Under the pieces are notes generated by a model. It was not told the origin of the DNA, searched no databases, and was given only the letters and a program-made list of their open reading frames with translations. Shown piece after piece: positions 30,385 through 38,819 of a stretch of DNA of 54,975 bases. The stretch's first letter is position 1. Each line of letters opens with the position of its first letter. The stretch comes from SG8-32-3 sp964514055. Its GTDB lineage: Archaea; Thermoproteota; Bathyarchaeia; Bathyarchaeales; Bathycorpusculaceae. Position numbers and translations under genes: made by a program. The stretch spans positions 1 to 54,975 of the forward strand of contig CAZEPB010000010.1 in NCBI GenBank assembly GCA_964514055.1, in the 5' to 3' direction.

Positions 30385-30939
30385 TCAGCCAAAATCAACA
30401 TTCAACTCTTGTTTTTTCCCTCTTTCTTGAGGTATTATCGCTATTTTCGCTTTTTTGAACTTTTTTGCTAACTCTCTTCCTTCAAAGAATCGATCCAAGA
30501 AAACCGCAAGAGCTGCACATTCTGAGTGCGGTTGATTTCCGATTGACACGTTAAAGTCAGACACGTTGTTTGAAAAAAATTCTTTAGGAACCTTCTGGCT
30601 TCCGACCATCAACAGAACGTTTTTTCTCGATTTTCTGATTCTATGTAGAACATCGCTTGTTTCTATGTTTTCTCCATACGCTGTTAAATGGACAACTATC
30701 CCGCCTTTGGCTTTCCAGCCTTTCACAACGTTTTTCCATGGCGTTCCCATTTCAAAAAAGAAGTTTCCGCCCCAATTTTTCGTCACTTTTTCTATGGTTT
30801 CTTTGATTTTTTTGTCTACCGTATCTGAAAGCAGAATTCCCGAGGCACCTAATGCTCTTGCTGTTAAGGCAACGTGGCTCGTGAGTCTTGCGTCTCGTTG
30901 GGGTCTGTGTCCCCATCGTAACACAACGATTTCCTGCAT
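30385..30939 (-). CDS. tRNA (cytidine(56)-2'-O)-methyltransferase aTrm56
   Basis: SPOUT-class methyltransferase that modifies C56 in the T-loop of archaeal tRNAs. MQEIVVLRWGHRPQRDARLTS at the start, VVHLTAYGENIETS, and the knotted C-terminal cofactor site LLMVGSQKVPKEFF followed by FNVSIGNQPHSECAALAVFLDR are characteristic. The frame is open back to 31041, but that extension lies inside hflX in another frame; ATG 30939, 14 bases after the hflX stop, gives the usual family start and length (184 residues). Confidence 0.92.
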   Translation of the reverse strand: MQEIVVLRWGHRPQRDARLTSHVALTARALGASGILLSDTVDKKIKETIEKVTKNWGGNFFFEMGTPWKNVVKGWKAKGGIVVHLTAYGENIETSDVLHRIRKSRKNVLLMVGSQKVPKEFFSNNVSDFNVSIGNQPHSECAALAVFLDRFFEGRELAKKFKKAKIAIIPQERGKKQELNVDFG

Positions 30940-30952
30940 GTCAGACTCTTTT

Positions 30953-32209
30953 TTATTGGATTTTGTGGATTGTTCCGAATTTTCCATCGAGTTCTTCCAC
31001 TCGTTTTCGTATTTTTTCGGTGAAAAGGGGGTTTGCCTCAAAAATGACCTGCACAGCGCTGCTCATGAACTTTACTTTCTGTACGTTCGCCCTTTCATGA
31101 ACCCAAGACATGAACGGCATGGTTTCTTTTGTTAATGGAACAGAGAACGACGCTTGAACGTAATCTTCGAGGTTCCTCAGTATTTCCTGTTTCAGCAGTT
31201 CAAGGTTTGTGTGGTGCAGTGCAGATATGAGAATGGGATTCCTTGTTTTCGCTTTTAATGTTTCAAACTTTTGTTTTGTTTCTTCTTCACTTAGCAAATC
31301 GATTTTGTTTAGCACCGTAATAATTGGTATGCCTGATGCTTCTATACGATCTATTGTTTCTAGGCAGATGCTGTTTTTCTTCTCAATTTTTTCTATAGGC
31401 TCACTTATGTCTAACACTAACAGTATAAGGTCTGAGTAGATGGTTTCTTCAAGGGTTGAATGGAAAGCTTCTATCAACGTTAAAGGCAATCGGTCTATGA
31501 AGCCAACAGTGTCTGTTAAAAGAAACTTCCTTTTTGAAATTTCCACAAGCCGCGTTTTGGTTGAAAGCGTCGTAAACAATGCCTTGCCAACCCGCGCTGT
31601 TTCTTCAGTCAACGCGTTAAACAACGAACTTTTTCCGGCGCTTGTGTATCCTGCTAACGAAATAGTGAAAAACCCTAATTCGGCTCGTCTTTCACGATGC
31701 AGCAGCCTTTTCTCTCGGATTTTTCGGAGTTTCCCTCGTATGGTGTGAACCTGCCTTTTTACAGCATCGTAATAGACATCCGCTTCATAAGCGCCAAGTC
31801 CCATGAATCCAGGCTGCTCTTTCATCTTTGCTAATCTTACTCTTTCTTTGGCATGTGCGAGTTCATACCGCAGTGTCGCCAGCTGAATCTGCAGTTTAGC
31901 TTCTGCTGTTGTAGCCCTTCTTGTGAAGATTTCAAGTATAAGCTTGAAGCGGTCGATGGCTTCTATTCCCGTGGCTTTTGCTAGGTTGTAGGATTGAACC
32001 GACTTCAATGGATTATCAAAAAGAAGTTTTTCAGCACCTTTTTCCTTGACAAGCATGGCGAGTTCTTCCACTTTTCCAGCGCCTATCTGATAACGAGCAT
32101 CAGGTTCTCTAATCTGCTCTACTGTTGCAACAACGGTGTATCCAGCGGCTTCCGCAAGTTTTTTGAGTTCTTCTAAACTTGATGTTTCGTGGTTCAGTCG
32201 CCGTTGCAC
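30953..32209 (-). CDS. hflX: HflX-family ribosome-associated GTPase
   Basis: 418 residues with the HflX N-terminal domain (DARYQIGAGKVEELA), the long coiled region with GLGAYEADVYYDAVKRQVH, then the GTPase domain: G1 GYTSAGKSSLFNAL, G2 threonines in LFTTLSTKTR, G3 DTVGFIDRLP, G4 NKID. HflX binds the large ribosomal subunit and rescues or splits ribosomes under stress. GTG 32209 overlaps the MBF1 stop by one base, so the two genes are coupled. Confidence 0.95.
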   Translation of the reverse strand: MQRRLNHETSSLEELKKLAEAAGYTVVATVEQIREPDARYQIGAGKVEELAMLVKEKGAEKLLFDNPLKSVQSYNLAKATGIEAIDRFKLILEIFTRRATTAEAKLQIQLATLRYELAHAKERVRLAKMKEQPGFMGLGAYEADVYYDAVKRQVHTIRGKLRKIREKRLLHRERRAELGFFTISLAGYTSAGKSSLFNALTEETARVGKALFTTLSTKTRLVEISKRKFLLTDTVGFIDRLPLTLIEAFHSTLEETIYSDLILLVLDISEPIEKIEKKNSICLETIDRIEASGIPIITVLNKIDLLSEEETKQKFETLKAKTRNPILISALHHTNLELLKQEILRNLEDYVQASFSVPLTKETMPFMSWVHERANVQKVKFMSSAVQVIFEANPLFTEKIRKRVEELDGKFGTIHKIQ

Positions 32210-32736
32210 TATGACTGCTTTCGTTCTGTGGGTTCCTCCCCGCTTTTCTTGTTCAGCTGTATGAGGTCACCTAATGTTGGTTCACGATTTGGTGATTTAG
32301 GAAACCCGTGTGAACTTTCTTCTTCTTTTATTGGAACGAGCAGCTTGATTTTCAAAGCGTGCTCAAGTTTTGTGACAAGCATGTTGTTAGGCGCCATTTT
32401 TCCCGTCTCAAGTTTGCTTAAAACTGACGCTTTTTCGTTTATTTTTTTGCCAAGCTCTTCGTGGGAAAGACCCAGTTTTTCTCGTGCCTGTCTTATCTTG
32501 GCGTCGTAACCTTCCACTACTTCTTGAGTGATTTCTACTCTGGCTTGCGCAGGCTTCTTTTTCTGAATAAAAGGAATAGGCGTCAATGGTTTCTTTTGGG
32601 TTCTTTGCTCGAACTCTTCTTCTCTGATTATTCTTCCATGTTTTGAGCATTCAATGCACACTGTTAGTTTGGCGCCTTCGATTTCGGCTCTGATTGGGTT
32701 GCCATGGATTTTGCGTCCGCAGACTTCGCAGCGCAC
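32209..32736 (-). CDS. Multiprotein bridging factor 1 (MBF1), zinc ribbon plus HTH
   Basis: The N-terminal zinc ribbon CEVCGRKIHGNP / TVCIECSKHG and the C-terminal Cro/C1-type helix-turn-helix (IRQAREKLGLSHEELGKKINEKASVLSKLETGKMAP) are the two hallmarks of archaeal MBF1, a protein linked to transcription and, in archaea, to ribosomes. GTG 32736 gives the expected MRCEVCG start with AGGTGA five bases before it; GTG 32745 would overlap that site. Coupled to hflX. Confidence 0.9.
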   Translation of the reverse strand: MRCEVCGRKIHGNPIRAEIEGAKLTVCIECSKHGRIIREEEFEQRTQKKPLTPIPFIQKKKPAQARVEITQEVVEGYDAKIRQAREKLGLSHEELGKKINEKASVLSKLETGKMAPNNMLVTKLEHALKIKLLVPIKEEESSHGFPKSPNREPTLGDLIQLNKKSGEEPTERKQS

Positions 32737-32804
32737 TAATTTCACCTAATTGTCTTTATTATGTGGTAGTGTTTATAGTTGTCGAATTACGCTGGTGAAA
32801 ATGG

Positions 32805-33275
32805 GTGGAAAGCGCGTTAAGCCGCATCAGAAGCATCGCTGACTACCAATTCGGAAGAGGTGTTGGCGTAAGGCTGTTTCCAGAAAACGTTGAAATCGCT
32901 TACTCTAAAGCGACTGGCAGAATACGCTACGTGCATTTTAATGGGAAACGGCTTGCAACCCTTCGTCCCACTGACGGCTTGTTGTCCCTAAGCATCACCG
33001 CTGCCAAGCTTATTGCTGAAAAAGCCGAGTTTGCAAGATGTTTTGTTACCGTACAAAAAGACGTTTCAACGTTTATTGCTGACGGTGGCGACGTTTTTGC
33101 AGCGCACGTTGTCGCGGCTGACGAGGCTATTCTCGCTAAAGACGAAGTCATTGTTGTCGGTGATGACAATCGGGTTTTGGCGGTTGGACGTGCTTTGTTG
33201 TCAAGTGTGGAGATGAAGGCTTTCAAGACTGGTGTCGCCGTTAAAGTTAGGCATGGGTGTGCAAAGGAAAGTTAA
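32805..33275 (+). CDS. PUA-domain protein
   Basis: 156 residues. The C-terminal ~80 residues form a PUA RNA-binding domain (VTVQKDVSTFIADGGDVFAAHVV, ILAKDEVIVVGDDNRVLAVG, VAVKVRHGC), as in archaeosine transglycosylases. The N-terminal part (SIADYQFGRGVGVRLFP) is the usual partner of stand-alone archaeal PUA proteins. Role probably in RNA modification or ribosome biogenesis. The GTG start at 32805 is divergent from MBF1 with only a short promoter between. nac lies just downstream on the same strand. Confidence 0.87.
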   Translation: MESALSRIRSIADYQFGRGVGVRLFPENVEIAYSKATGRIRYVHFNGKRLATLRPTDGLLSLSITAAKLIAEKAEFARCFVTVQKDVSTFIADGGDVFAAHVVAADEAILAKDEVIVVGDDNRVLAVGRALLSSVEMKAFKTGVAVKVRHGCAKES

Positions 33276-33320
33276 GTATATGAGGCTCTTCTGCAGAATA
33301 CTTGGTGGAAGCGATTAGTT

Positions 33321-33683
33321 ATGCATAGGCGCATGAATCCTCGAGAACAAAGGCGTATGATGCAGCGCATGGGCATGAACATGGATGCTGTTCCTGATGT
33401 TGAAGAAGTTATAATAAAAACCAGCCGTAAGGAAATAACGATAGAACAACCTGAAGTGGCTGTTCTTGAAATGCAAGGGCAAAAAATCTTTCAGGTTATC
33501 GGCGGAAAAATCACAGAGAAAGCTCCTGAACGTGGTGTTTCTGGTGGGTCACAGGCTGTTGTGTCTGAGGAAGACGTGAAGCTTGTGGCTGACCAGACAG
33601 GCAAAAGCGTAGAAGAAGCAAGAAAAGCTTTGGAAGAATGTGAAGGTGACCTAGCGAAGGCTATACTGCTGCTTCAATCATGA
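33321..33683 (+). CDS. nac: Nascent polypeptide-associated complex protein (archaeal NAC)
   Basis: 120 residues: an N-terminal basic, methionine-rich segment (RRMMQRMGMNMDAVPDVEEV), the NAC beta-barrel with the ribosome-contact strand (VIIKTSRKEITIEQPEV) and KIFQVIGGKITEK, and a C-terminal UBA helix bundle (VKLVADQTGKSVEEARKALEECEGDLAKAI). It forms a homodimer at the ribosome exit tunnel and shields new chains. 46 bases after the PUA gene. Confidence 0.95.
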   Translation: MHRRMNPREQRRMMQRMGMNMDAVPDVEEVIIKTSRKEITIEQPEVAVLEMQGQKIFQVIGGKITEKAPERGVSGGSQAVVSEEDVKLVADQTGKSVEEARKALEECEGDLAKAILLLQS

Positions 33684-33717
33684 TTGGTTTCTGAATTACT
33701 GTTGCGCTCGGCAAAGA

Positions 33718-33735
33718 CTATAGCCCCCTTATATA
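33718..33735 (-). repeat. 18-bp inverted repeat, copy 2 (plus strand CTATAGCCCCCTTATATA)
   Basis: Reverse complement of 25867-25884, exact over 18 bases. It again lies between two convergent genes (nac and the tail-fibre cassette), 35 bases after the nac stop and at the edge of the viral-type cassette. Confidence 0.6.
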
Positions 33736-33876
33736 AAGGAAGCATGTGTGATCTCTGTTTATCTATTTTGGCTATAGAAAACATTGGATTGTAAAAAATG
33801 GGGAAGGTATTTTCGAATGATGCCGCTTAATTGGAGATGAAGCGAGGTCTCGTTGGCAAGCAGCAGATTGTAGAGT

Positions 33877-34101
33877 CTACCGAGTTTTCTGGGTTTCTTT
33901 GGGTTTAGCTTTCAACTCAACGTTCTCTTTCTGTAACTCGGCAATCGTTGTCGCCATCGCTTTGAAAGTGCTGCTCATTTCCTTGAGTAGGTCACCGTAT
34001 GCTAAGTTGGCGTTACTGATACGCGCGTTCAAGACGGTGATTTGCTGCTGAAGCTCAGGTGAAAGCTGAAGAGGCCCTTGTTCGTTTTTTTGCTCAAGCA
34101 T
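33877..34101 (-). CDS. Small coiled-coil protein, last gene of the tail-fibre cassette
   Basis: 74 residues with a long amphipathic helix (LQQQITVLNARISNANLAYGDLLKEM, then AELQKENVELKAKPKE), suited to trimerisation or binding to a fibre. The ATG overlaps the preceding small gene by 8 bases. No family recognised; position suggests a fibre accessory or chaperone. Confidence 0.6.
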   Translation of the reverse strand: MLEQKNEQGPLQLSPELQQQITVLNARISNANLAYGDLLKEMSSTFKAMATTIAELQKENVELKAKPKETQKTR

Positions 34102-34264
34102 TTTGCTGTTTTCCCTCCTCTTCCAACTTTTCCAAGCGAGTTACAAATGCTCTTACGCAGCCAAGTAGGAACTTGGTGACCTGGTTTTCAGCTATGAAGT
34201 TTTTCGCGCAAGATGTTAGGTCTTGCCATCCGCTGTTGTAGTATTCAACTGAGATGTTGGTCAT
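34094..34264 (-). CDS. Small protein of the tail-fibre cassette, 56 aa
   Basis: Starts at ATG 34264, one base after the fibre gene stop (TAAAATG), which makes translational coupling likely; a frame from 34288 overlaps the fibre gene and is less likely. MTNISVEYYNSGWQDLTSC is followed by a helix (NFIAENQVTKFLLGCVRAFVTRLEKL). Unknown; it could be a capping or assembly factor. Confidence 0.6.
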   Translation of the reverse strand: MTNISVEYYNSGWQDLTSCAKNFIAENQVTKFLLGCVRAFVTRLEKLEEEGKQQNA

Positions 34265-34265
34265 T

Positions 34266-37200
34266 TTAGCCAGCCACCTTTCCTTCAAGCGTTGTTAATC
34301 GTTTTTCAAGCGAAGCAACTTGCGTTTTCAGTGATTCATTTTCGTTTTTGAGTTTCTGTATTTCTACGAGAAGTGGTACGGTAAGTTTGCTGTAATCGAT
34401 GCCTTCTGGTTTACCGTCTTGCAGCCATACGATTGAAGGTGCGATGTCGTATACTTCTTCAGCTATTAATCCCATGCTTCTTCCTAAAGTTTCTTGAGCT
34501 TCCTTATCTTTCCAGTCAAACAGAACTGGATGTAGGTTGTAAATCCACGTACAATCTGCAAGACTTTCGATATTCTCTTTATATCGTATCGATGAAGATT
34601 GAGTAGCCATTATCTTACTGCTCGTATAATAAGCAGGTGTTACTCCGACTGTGTGTCTTACATCAACGTAAAAGTAGTCACTCGCATGGATTTGAGCGTT
34701 GTTTGACACCAAATATAAGTTGCCTTGATGTGCGGTTAAGTAACCATCACTCCCACTTCTTGTTACGCTTGTGTATGTTGTGCTTTCAGTACCGCATTTT
34801 AGTCCACCAGCAGCGGTTCCAAGAACACTATTGAAAATTGCATCGTTTGACTTATTCAAATCTTGGTTTGCAAAATCAACTTTGGAATATGAAAGCGTTG
34901 GAATTCTGTTAACACTGAATGTTCCTGACGTTATTATGCTTGCAGAAGCAGTAACATTTGATAATGCTCTGCCTGAACTTACGATTTCGGTTCCGCCGAC
35001 TTTTATAGAATCCGCGTCGATATAGCTTGCTATTCCCATGTAGCCTGATACTGCAAAGTTTCCACCTACTTGGGCATTTTGTTGAATGTCTATGTCGGTA
35101 TCAATTACAAGGTGATAACCACCAGTGATATCACTGTGGATTTTAGCCAAGTTGCTTCCGTCGTAAAATTGTAATTCAGCGTTTGCGCTTGTGTTCTTCA
35201 GTTGAAGCACAGGTGTGGCTTTTTCGATTATGATGTTGTTGGTGACTGTTCCACCGTTCCAGTTGCTTCCAAAATCCCAATCAGTGCCGTTGAGGTGCTT
35301 GAATGCGTCAGTATACAGCGTACCGCACATGAGGTTGCCAAAGTCCCAGTTAGACTTGCGTATCTCAAGAGCGTCGCTACCACTGCCTGATTCTGCAAGC
35401 AAAACAATGGGATTATCAGTGTACGCAGTTATCCAGCCGGCGTATCCACCGTACATTGTCAGGCATCCTTCCATGCTGACAACTTGCCCTTTAACGAAAC
35501 AGTCCTTTTTTACTACGAGATGGTGGCTTGTCATGATGAATGGTGCAGTCTCTGGGAAACCATTGGCGGTCCTCCATAAACCACCAACCATGTCAGCATA
35601 ATTGCCGCTGTCACCACCAAGACCTTCTGTGATGTCAGAGAACCTTATTTTGCCCGTTGTTTCAGGGAACGTTGCGGAATCATTGGCCATGTAGGAAAGC
35701 CAAGCTTCGTAAGATGCAGGAATGTAAAAGTTTTCTTTGCTTTCAAGCGTACCGTAAGCTGCGATGTTTTTTACGCGTAAGTCTGCAAGTTTTGCATTCA
35801 AGCGAGATTCGTAGTCTCCAGTACCTTCTGTACTGCCTGCTGTTATTGCTAATTCATGCCCCGTTGAATCGGTCAAGTTAATGCGCGGATGGTCACCTGC
35901 TCCTTCGAATCCATCGCCGATTTGTACACATCCGCCCCCTGCACCTTTTTGTGGATCTGATGCTGTGTTAAGAGCACCAAAGGCTTGAACGTCTTTTTCA
36001 ACAAATAGTATTTGGCTAACGTATAGCAATGGGTCAATAATTGTAGTCCTATCCCAAGGACTTACGCAACTACAGAAAACCCTGATAAAATCTCCTTCAG
36101 GAGTATAGCCTGCTTTGTGGGTTATCGTTTGAGCCCAACCCTGTTCGATAGGATCCCAAGTATTGTTAATCAATAGTCCTGAATCTTGAAACTCGATGTA
36201 TTGTTTGAATACTGCATTGCCTGAGCCATCATCTAGCGAGTTGAACACTGCTGACACTGCGCCGCTGGCTTGAATTTCACCTGTGACAGAAAATAGACCC
36301 AATGATATTGTTGCTGTACCGCTTACCGTTACTCCAGAGAATGTCGCTGTAGAACCTGAAGTTACAAATGAAGCTGTAGCAGCATCCCAATCGCTGATTT
36401 TGTCTACAGTTATATCTTGCCAGGTTGGTGCCGTACCTGAACCGTTACTTGTTAGAACTTGTTTACTAATTCCAGCGCTGCCACTCAGCTTTAATGCAGA
36501 GGTTACGTTCAAATTTGTTATTCCTGCACTGCCATTAACGGTTAGTCCTGCGAATGTCGGTGAAGCGCCTGTATGTATGTTTTGTGGAAGGGATAAGGTT
36601 ACTCCTGAACCAATGATCGCTCCAGTTCCGCCTGAAACGTTCACTTGGTTGCTTGTGCCATTTAGGTTACCGAATGTCAAAGCGTTCTGCTTGTTGTTGA
36701 AAGTGTTCCAGTCTGAAGAGGAAAGATAACCATTCGTTGAGCCATTAGCCTGCGGCATCGAAAGTATCCCACTTGAAATTTGCATCGGCGAGGAAACATT
36801 CAACGATAAAGCGCCTTCCGAAACGCTAAATGGCTGCCCTGAAGCAATAGAGGTGATGAAACCAGACCCTCCAGAGACAGTTTGCCAGGTTGGCGCGCTA
36901 CCTGAACCGTTGCTTGTCAGTACTTGTCCACTAGTTCCAGCACTACCATTAAGCGTTAATCCAGAAACCACATCCAAATCATTGATTGCGACATCTTGTT
37001 CAAGTGATATGTCGCTGTCAACTACCAAATGCGGTGATGGGGTTATTGATCCGTAAATTTTCATCAAGTTAGCGCCGTCATTGAAATGTAATTCTGGATT
37101 GCCGCTTGTGTTCTTCAGTTGAAGTACAGGCGTGGCTTTTTCTATTATTATGTCGTTAGTAACTGTTCCACCGTTCCATGTCGATGATGTAATATTGGCG

Positions 37201-38069
37201 GTAACGGCCTCGCTAAGCGAAAGAGAATCCCCAACTTCAACAAGCGTGCCTCCTTCTTCTTCGGGTCCGATGTAAGCGTCAGCAACAACAATACAATCTT
37301 GCCATAAAGTTAAACTCGCTGCCCACGACGCATAAAGCCAACCAAAATTAATTCTATCTATCTGTGTCGAAAGTGTTAACCCAGTTTGTGATATACGTTC
37401 CGTTCCATCAACCCAAACGTGAACTTCACCTGTTCCGCTTCCAGTTTTATAGCGAACCTCAATGCAAATCCATGTTTCACTGGGAAAATCGTTGTTCCAT
37501 TCATAGTTGCTTCCGCCAACGTTCAGCCGTAAAAATTCTTGCCAGGCTACTTCTCGAATGCTAAGATGCGCAATTTCAGTAGTATCATTATTTAACGTAA
37601 GCATTGCTATGTCTCTGTTATTTTCAACACCAGCGCTTGTTCGAAAATAAAAGCGCACGTATATGTCGGATTGTGCCGTGAAAGTTTTGTAGACAAAATT
37701 GTTATCAACCGTAGTTTCCATAGAATAGTTTCCATGATGCGGCTGATTTGCTGTGACACTTGGAGTGCCTACAGTTCCTGTCCACGCGCTGAAATCGCCA
37801 CTCTCAAAGCCGTCATTGAAAATCTCCGTAAAATACTGTGTCAAATAATCGCGGTACGCAGCCGAAACTTTAGGGAAAACATGCTTGTGGACATAACCTT
37901 CAAGTGTCTTCTTGGACTTGAGAACCTTAGAAGGCACTTTCAAAGGCATCGGAAACTTTTCTCTGCAAAATGGACAGGTATGACTGTTCTTTGGAACTTC
38001 TTTCTTGCATGCAGGGCAAATGTAATCCCACATGGGAAGCAAACGCAAAAGCCAGAAAGGTAATCTCAC
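34266..38069 (-). CDS. Viral-type tail-fibre protein with N-terminal zinc ribbon and C-terminal peptidase S74 chaperone domain
   Basis: 1267 residues. GTG 38069 has GGAGGTCA seven bases upstream. Domains: a zinc ribbon (C18, C21, C32, C35 in ICPACKKE and TCPFCREK), a helical neck, a lectin-like region with FNDGFESGDFSAWTG, long beta-fibre repeats typical of phage fibres (GQVLTSNGSGSAPTWQ and KQVLTSNGSGTAPTWQ; a TVTN-IIIEKATPVLQLKNTS module present twice), and a C-terminal S74 domain from residue ~1159 (SSIRYKENIESL, FDWKD, MGLIAEEVYDIAP) with a final coiled coil. S74 domains trim themselves off after guiding trimer folding; the Ser and Lys of the dyad seem present. A receptor-binding fibre of a virus or a domesticated adhesin. 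Confidence 0.88.
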   Translation of the reverse strand: MRLPFWLLRLLPMWDYICPACKKEVPKNSHTCPFCREKFPMPLKVPSKVLKSKKTLEGYVHKHVFPKVSAAYRDYLTQYFTEIFNDGFESGDFSAWTGTVGTPSVTANQPHHGNYSMETTVDNNFVYKTFTAQSDIYVRFYFRTSAGVENNRDIAMLTLNNDTTEIAHLSIREVAWQEFLRLNVGGSNYEWNNDFPSETWICIEVRYKTGSGTGEVHVWVDGTERISQTGLTLSTQIDRINFGWLYASWAASLTLWQDCIVVADAYIGPEEEGGTLVEVGDSLSLSEAVTANITSSTWNGGTVTNDIIIEKATPVLQLKNTSGNPELHFNDGANLMKIYGSITPSPHLVVDSDISLEQDVAINDLDVVSGLTLNGSAGTSGQVLTSNGSGSAPTWQTVSGGSGFITSIASGQPFSVSEGALSLNVSSPMQISSGILSMPQANGSTNGYLSSSDWNTFNNKQNALTFGNLNGTSNQVNVSGGTGAIIGSGVTLSLPQNIHTGASPTFAGLTVNGSAGITNLNVTSALKLSGSAGISKQVLTSNGSGTAPTWQDITVDKISDWDAATASFVTSGSTATFSGVTVSGTATISLGLFSVTGEIQASGAVSAVFNSLDDGSGNAVFKQYIEFQDSGLLINNTWDPIEQGWAQTITHKAGYTPEGDFIRVFCSCVSPWDRTTIIDPLLYVSQILFVEKDVQAFGALNTASDPQKGAGGGCVQIGDGFEGAGDHPRINLTDSTGHELAITAGSTEGTGDYESRLNAKLADLRVKNIAAYGTLESKENFYIPASYEAWLSYMANDSATFPETTGKIRFSDITEGLGGDSGNYADMVGGLWRTANGFPETAPFIMTSHHLVVKKDCFVKGQVVSMEGCLTMYGGYAGWITAYTDNPIVLLAESGSGSDALEIRKSNWDFGNLMCGTLYTDAFKHLNGTDWDFGSNWNGGTVTNNIIIEKATPVLQLKNTSANAELQFYDGSNLAKIHSDITGGYHLVIDTDIDIQQNAQVGGNFAVSGYMGIASYIDADSIKVGGTEIVSSGRALSNVTASASIITSGTFSVNRIPTLSYSKVDFANQDLNKSNDAIFNSVLGTAAGGLKCGTESTTYTSVTRSGSDGYLTAHQGNLYLVSNNAQIHASDYFYVDVRHTVGVTPAYYTSSKIMATQSSSIRYKENIESLADCTWIYNLHPVLFDWKDKEAQETLGRSMGLIAEEVYDIAPSIVWLQDGKPEGIDYSKLTVPLLVEIQKLKNENESLKTQVASLEKRLTTLEGKVAG

Positions 38070-38086
38070 TTTGGTGACCTCCGCTT

Positions 38087-38638
38087 TTAACTGAACGTTA
38101 TCTGCAGACTAAGCGTCCAAGTCTCGCCGGAACTTTTTGTGCCTTTACTGGAAACTTTGCGGTTAAGATTTTTGCCATTGTCATCTGCAGCGTTTACGAC
38201 TGTATATTCTTCCCATGCGTAGTTCGCATCGCTACTACCAAATGTTGCTCGCCACTCAGCGGTCTGATTGCTACGTTGCGGATAGCCAGAATCCATTGCC
38301 TTGAACGTCTTCGACCCGCCTTGCAGTCCGGTCTGCGTTGCGCTTTCAGCCGTGTTGCCGTTGCCAACTCCCAGCCTCGAGTTATCATTGTCCCATTTTG
38401 TAGGTGAACCTATTCCGCATGCTATGTCGATAAGCTCTTGGAGACCTTCGTTTAACCCAATGTTGTTTTCAATTTTCTCTATTTTGGGCGCAACCTCAAA
38501 CACGCTGATGGCTTGTTCGACAGTGCCGCCATTTTGCAGGAACTGAGCGATTTCCTCAGTGGAGTCCTGATCCCACTTGTAAATCGTCCACAGCGCTTTC
38601 CAACGTACATTTTCCTTTTCTGAAACATTTTCAAACAT
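38087..38638 (-). CDS. Tail-associated structural-type protein, 183 aa
   Basis: First gene of the cassette. The N-terminus is helical (VRWKALWTIYKWDQDSTEEIAQF). The C-terminal ~100 residues (SRLGVGNGNTAESATQTGLQGG, RSNQTAEWRATFGSSDANYAWEEYTVVNAAD) have the look of phage tail or baseplate proteins that display a strand-rich domain, which I recognise as type rather than by name. It ends 17 bases before the fibre start. CTTTAAAT at about 38677-38684 (minus) is the likely TATA element, 40-45 bases upstream of the ATG. Confidence 0.65.
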   Translation of the reverse strand: MFENVSEKENVRWKALWTIYKWDQDSTEEIAQFLQNGGTVEQAISVFEVAPKIEKIENNIGLNEGLQELIDIACGIGSPTKWDNDNSRLGVGNGNTAESATQTGLQGGSKTFKAMDSGYPQRSNQTAEWRATFGSSDANYAWEEYTVVNAADDNGKNLNRKVSSKGTKSSGETWTLSLQITFS

Positions 38639-38819
38639 AGTGATCGACGAGTAATAATGGGCATTGTGTCAAATTTAAAGTATTTTGTCGCTAAATTATT
38701 ATATTTCAAAAATAATCAGATAATTAATACGATAATAAAAACATTTGACAAAATACCTTTTATTTTAAACAGAAACTCTGACGCCTTCTAGAAAAACAAA
38801 TAGACGTCACCAGATTGGG
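38639..38819. promoter_or_regulatory. Promoter region of the tail-fibre cassette
   Basis: AT-rich spacer. On the minus strand CTTTAAATTTGACAC at about 38670-38684 supplies the TATA element. ATTTGACAAAATA at about 38741-38753 resembles the reverse complement of the TTTTGTC sequence at about 38683-38689, possibly paired sites. The nitrilase gene ends at its right edge. Confidence 0.4.

Noticed and set aside
30940..31041. N-terminal extension of the aTrm56 gene
   Set aside because: It lies largely inside hflX in another frame and is lysine/serine-rich without family similarity; ATG 30939 gives the conserved start.
33830..33876. Possible C/D-box guide RNA (GATGAAGC sequence)
   Set aside because: No convincing D box or C'/D' spacing was found.
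34266..38069. Diversity-generating retroelement or CRISPR array near the fibre gene
   Set aside because: No reverse transcriptase, no template/variable repeat pair with adenine changes and no regularly spaced direct repeats; the internal duplications explain the repeats seen.
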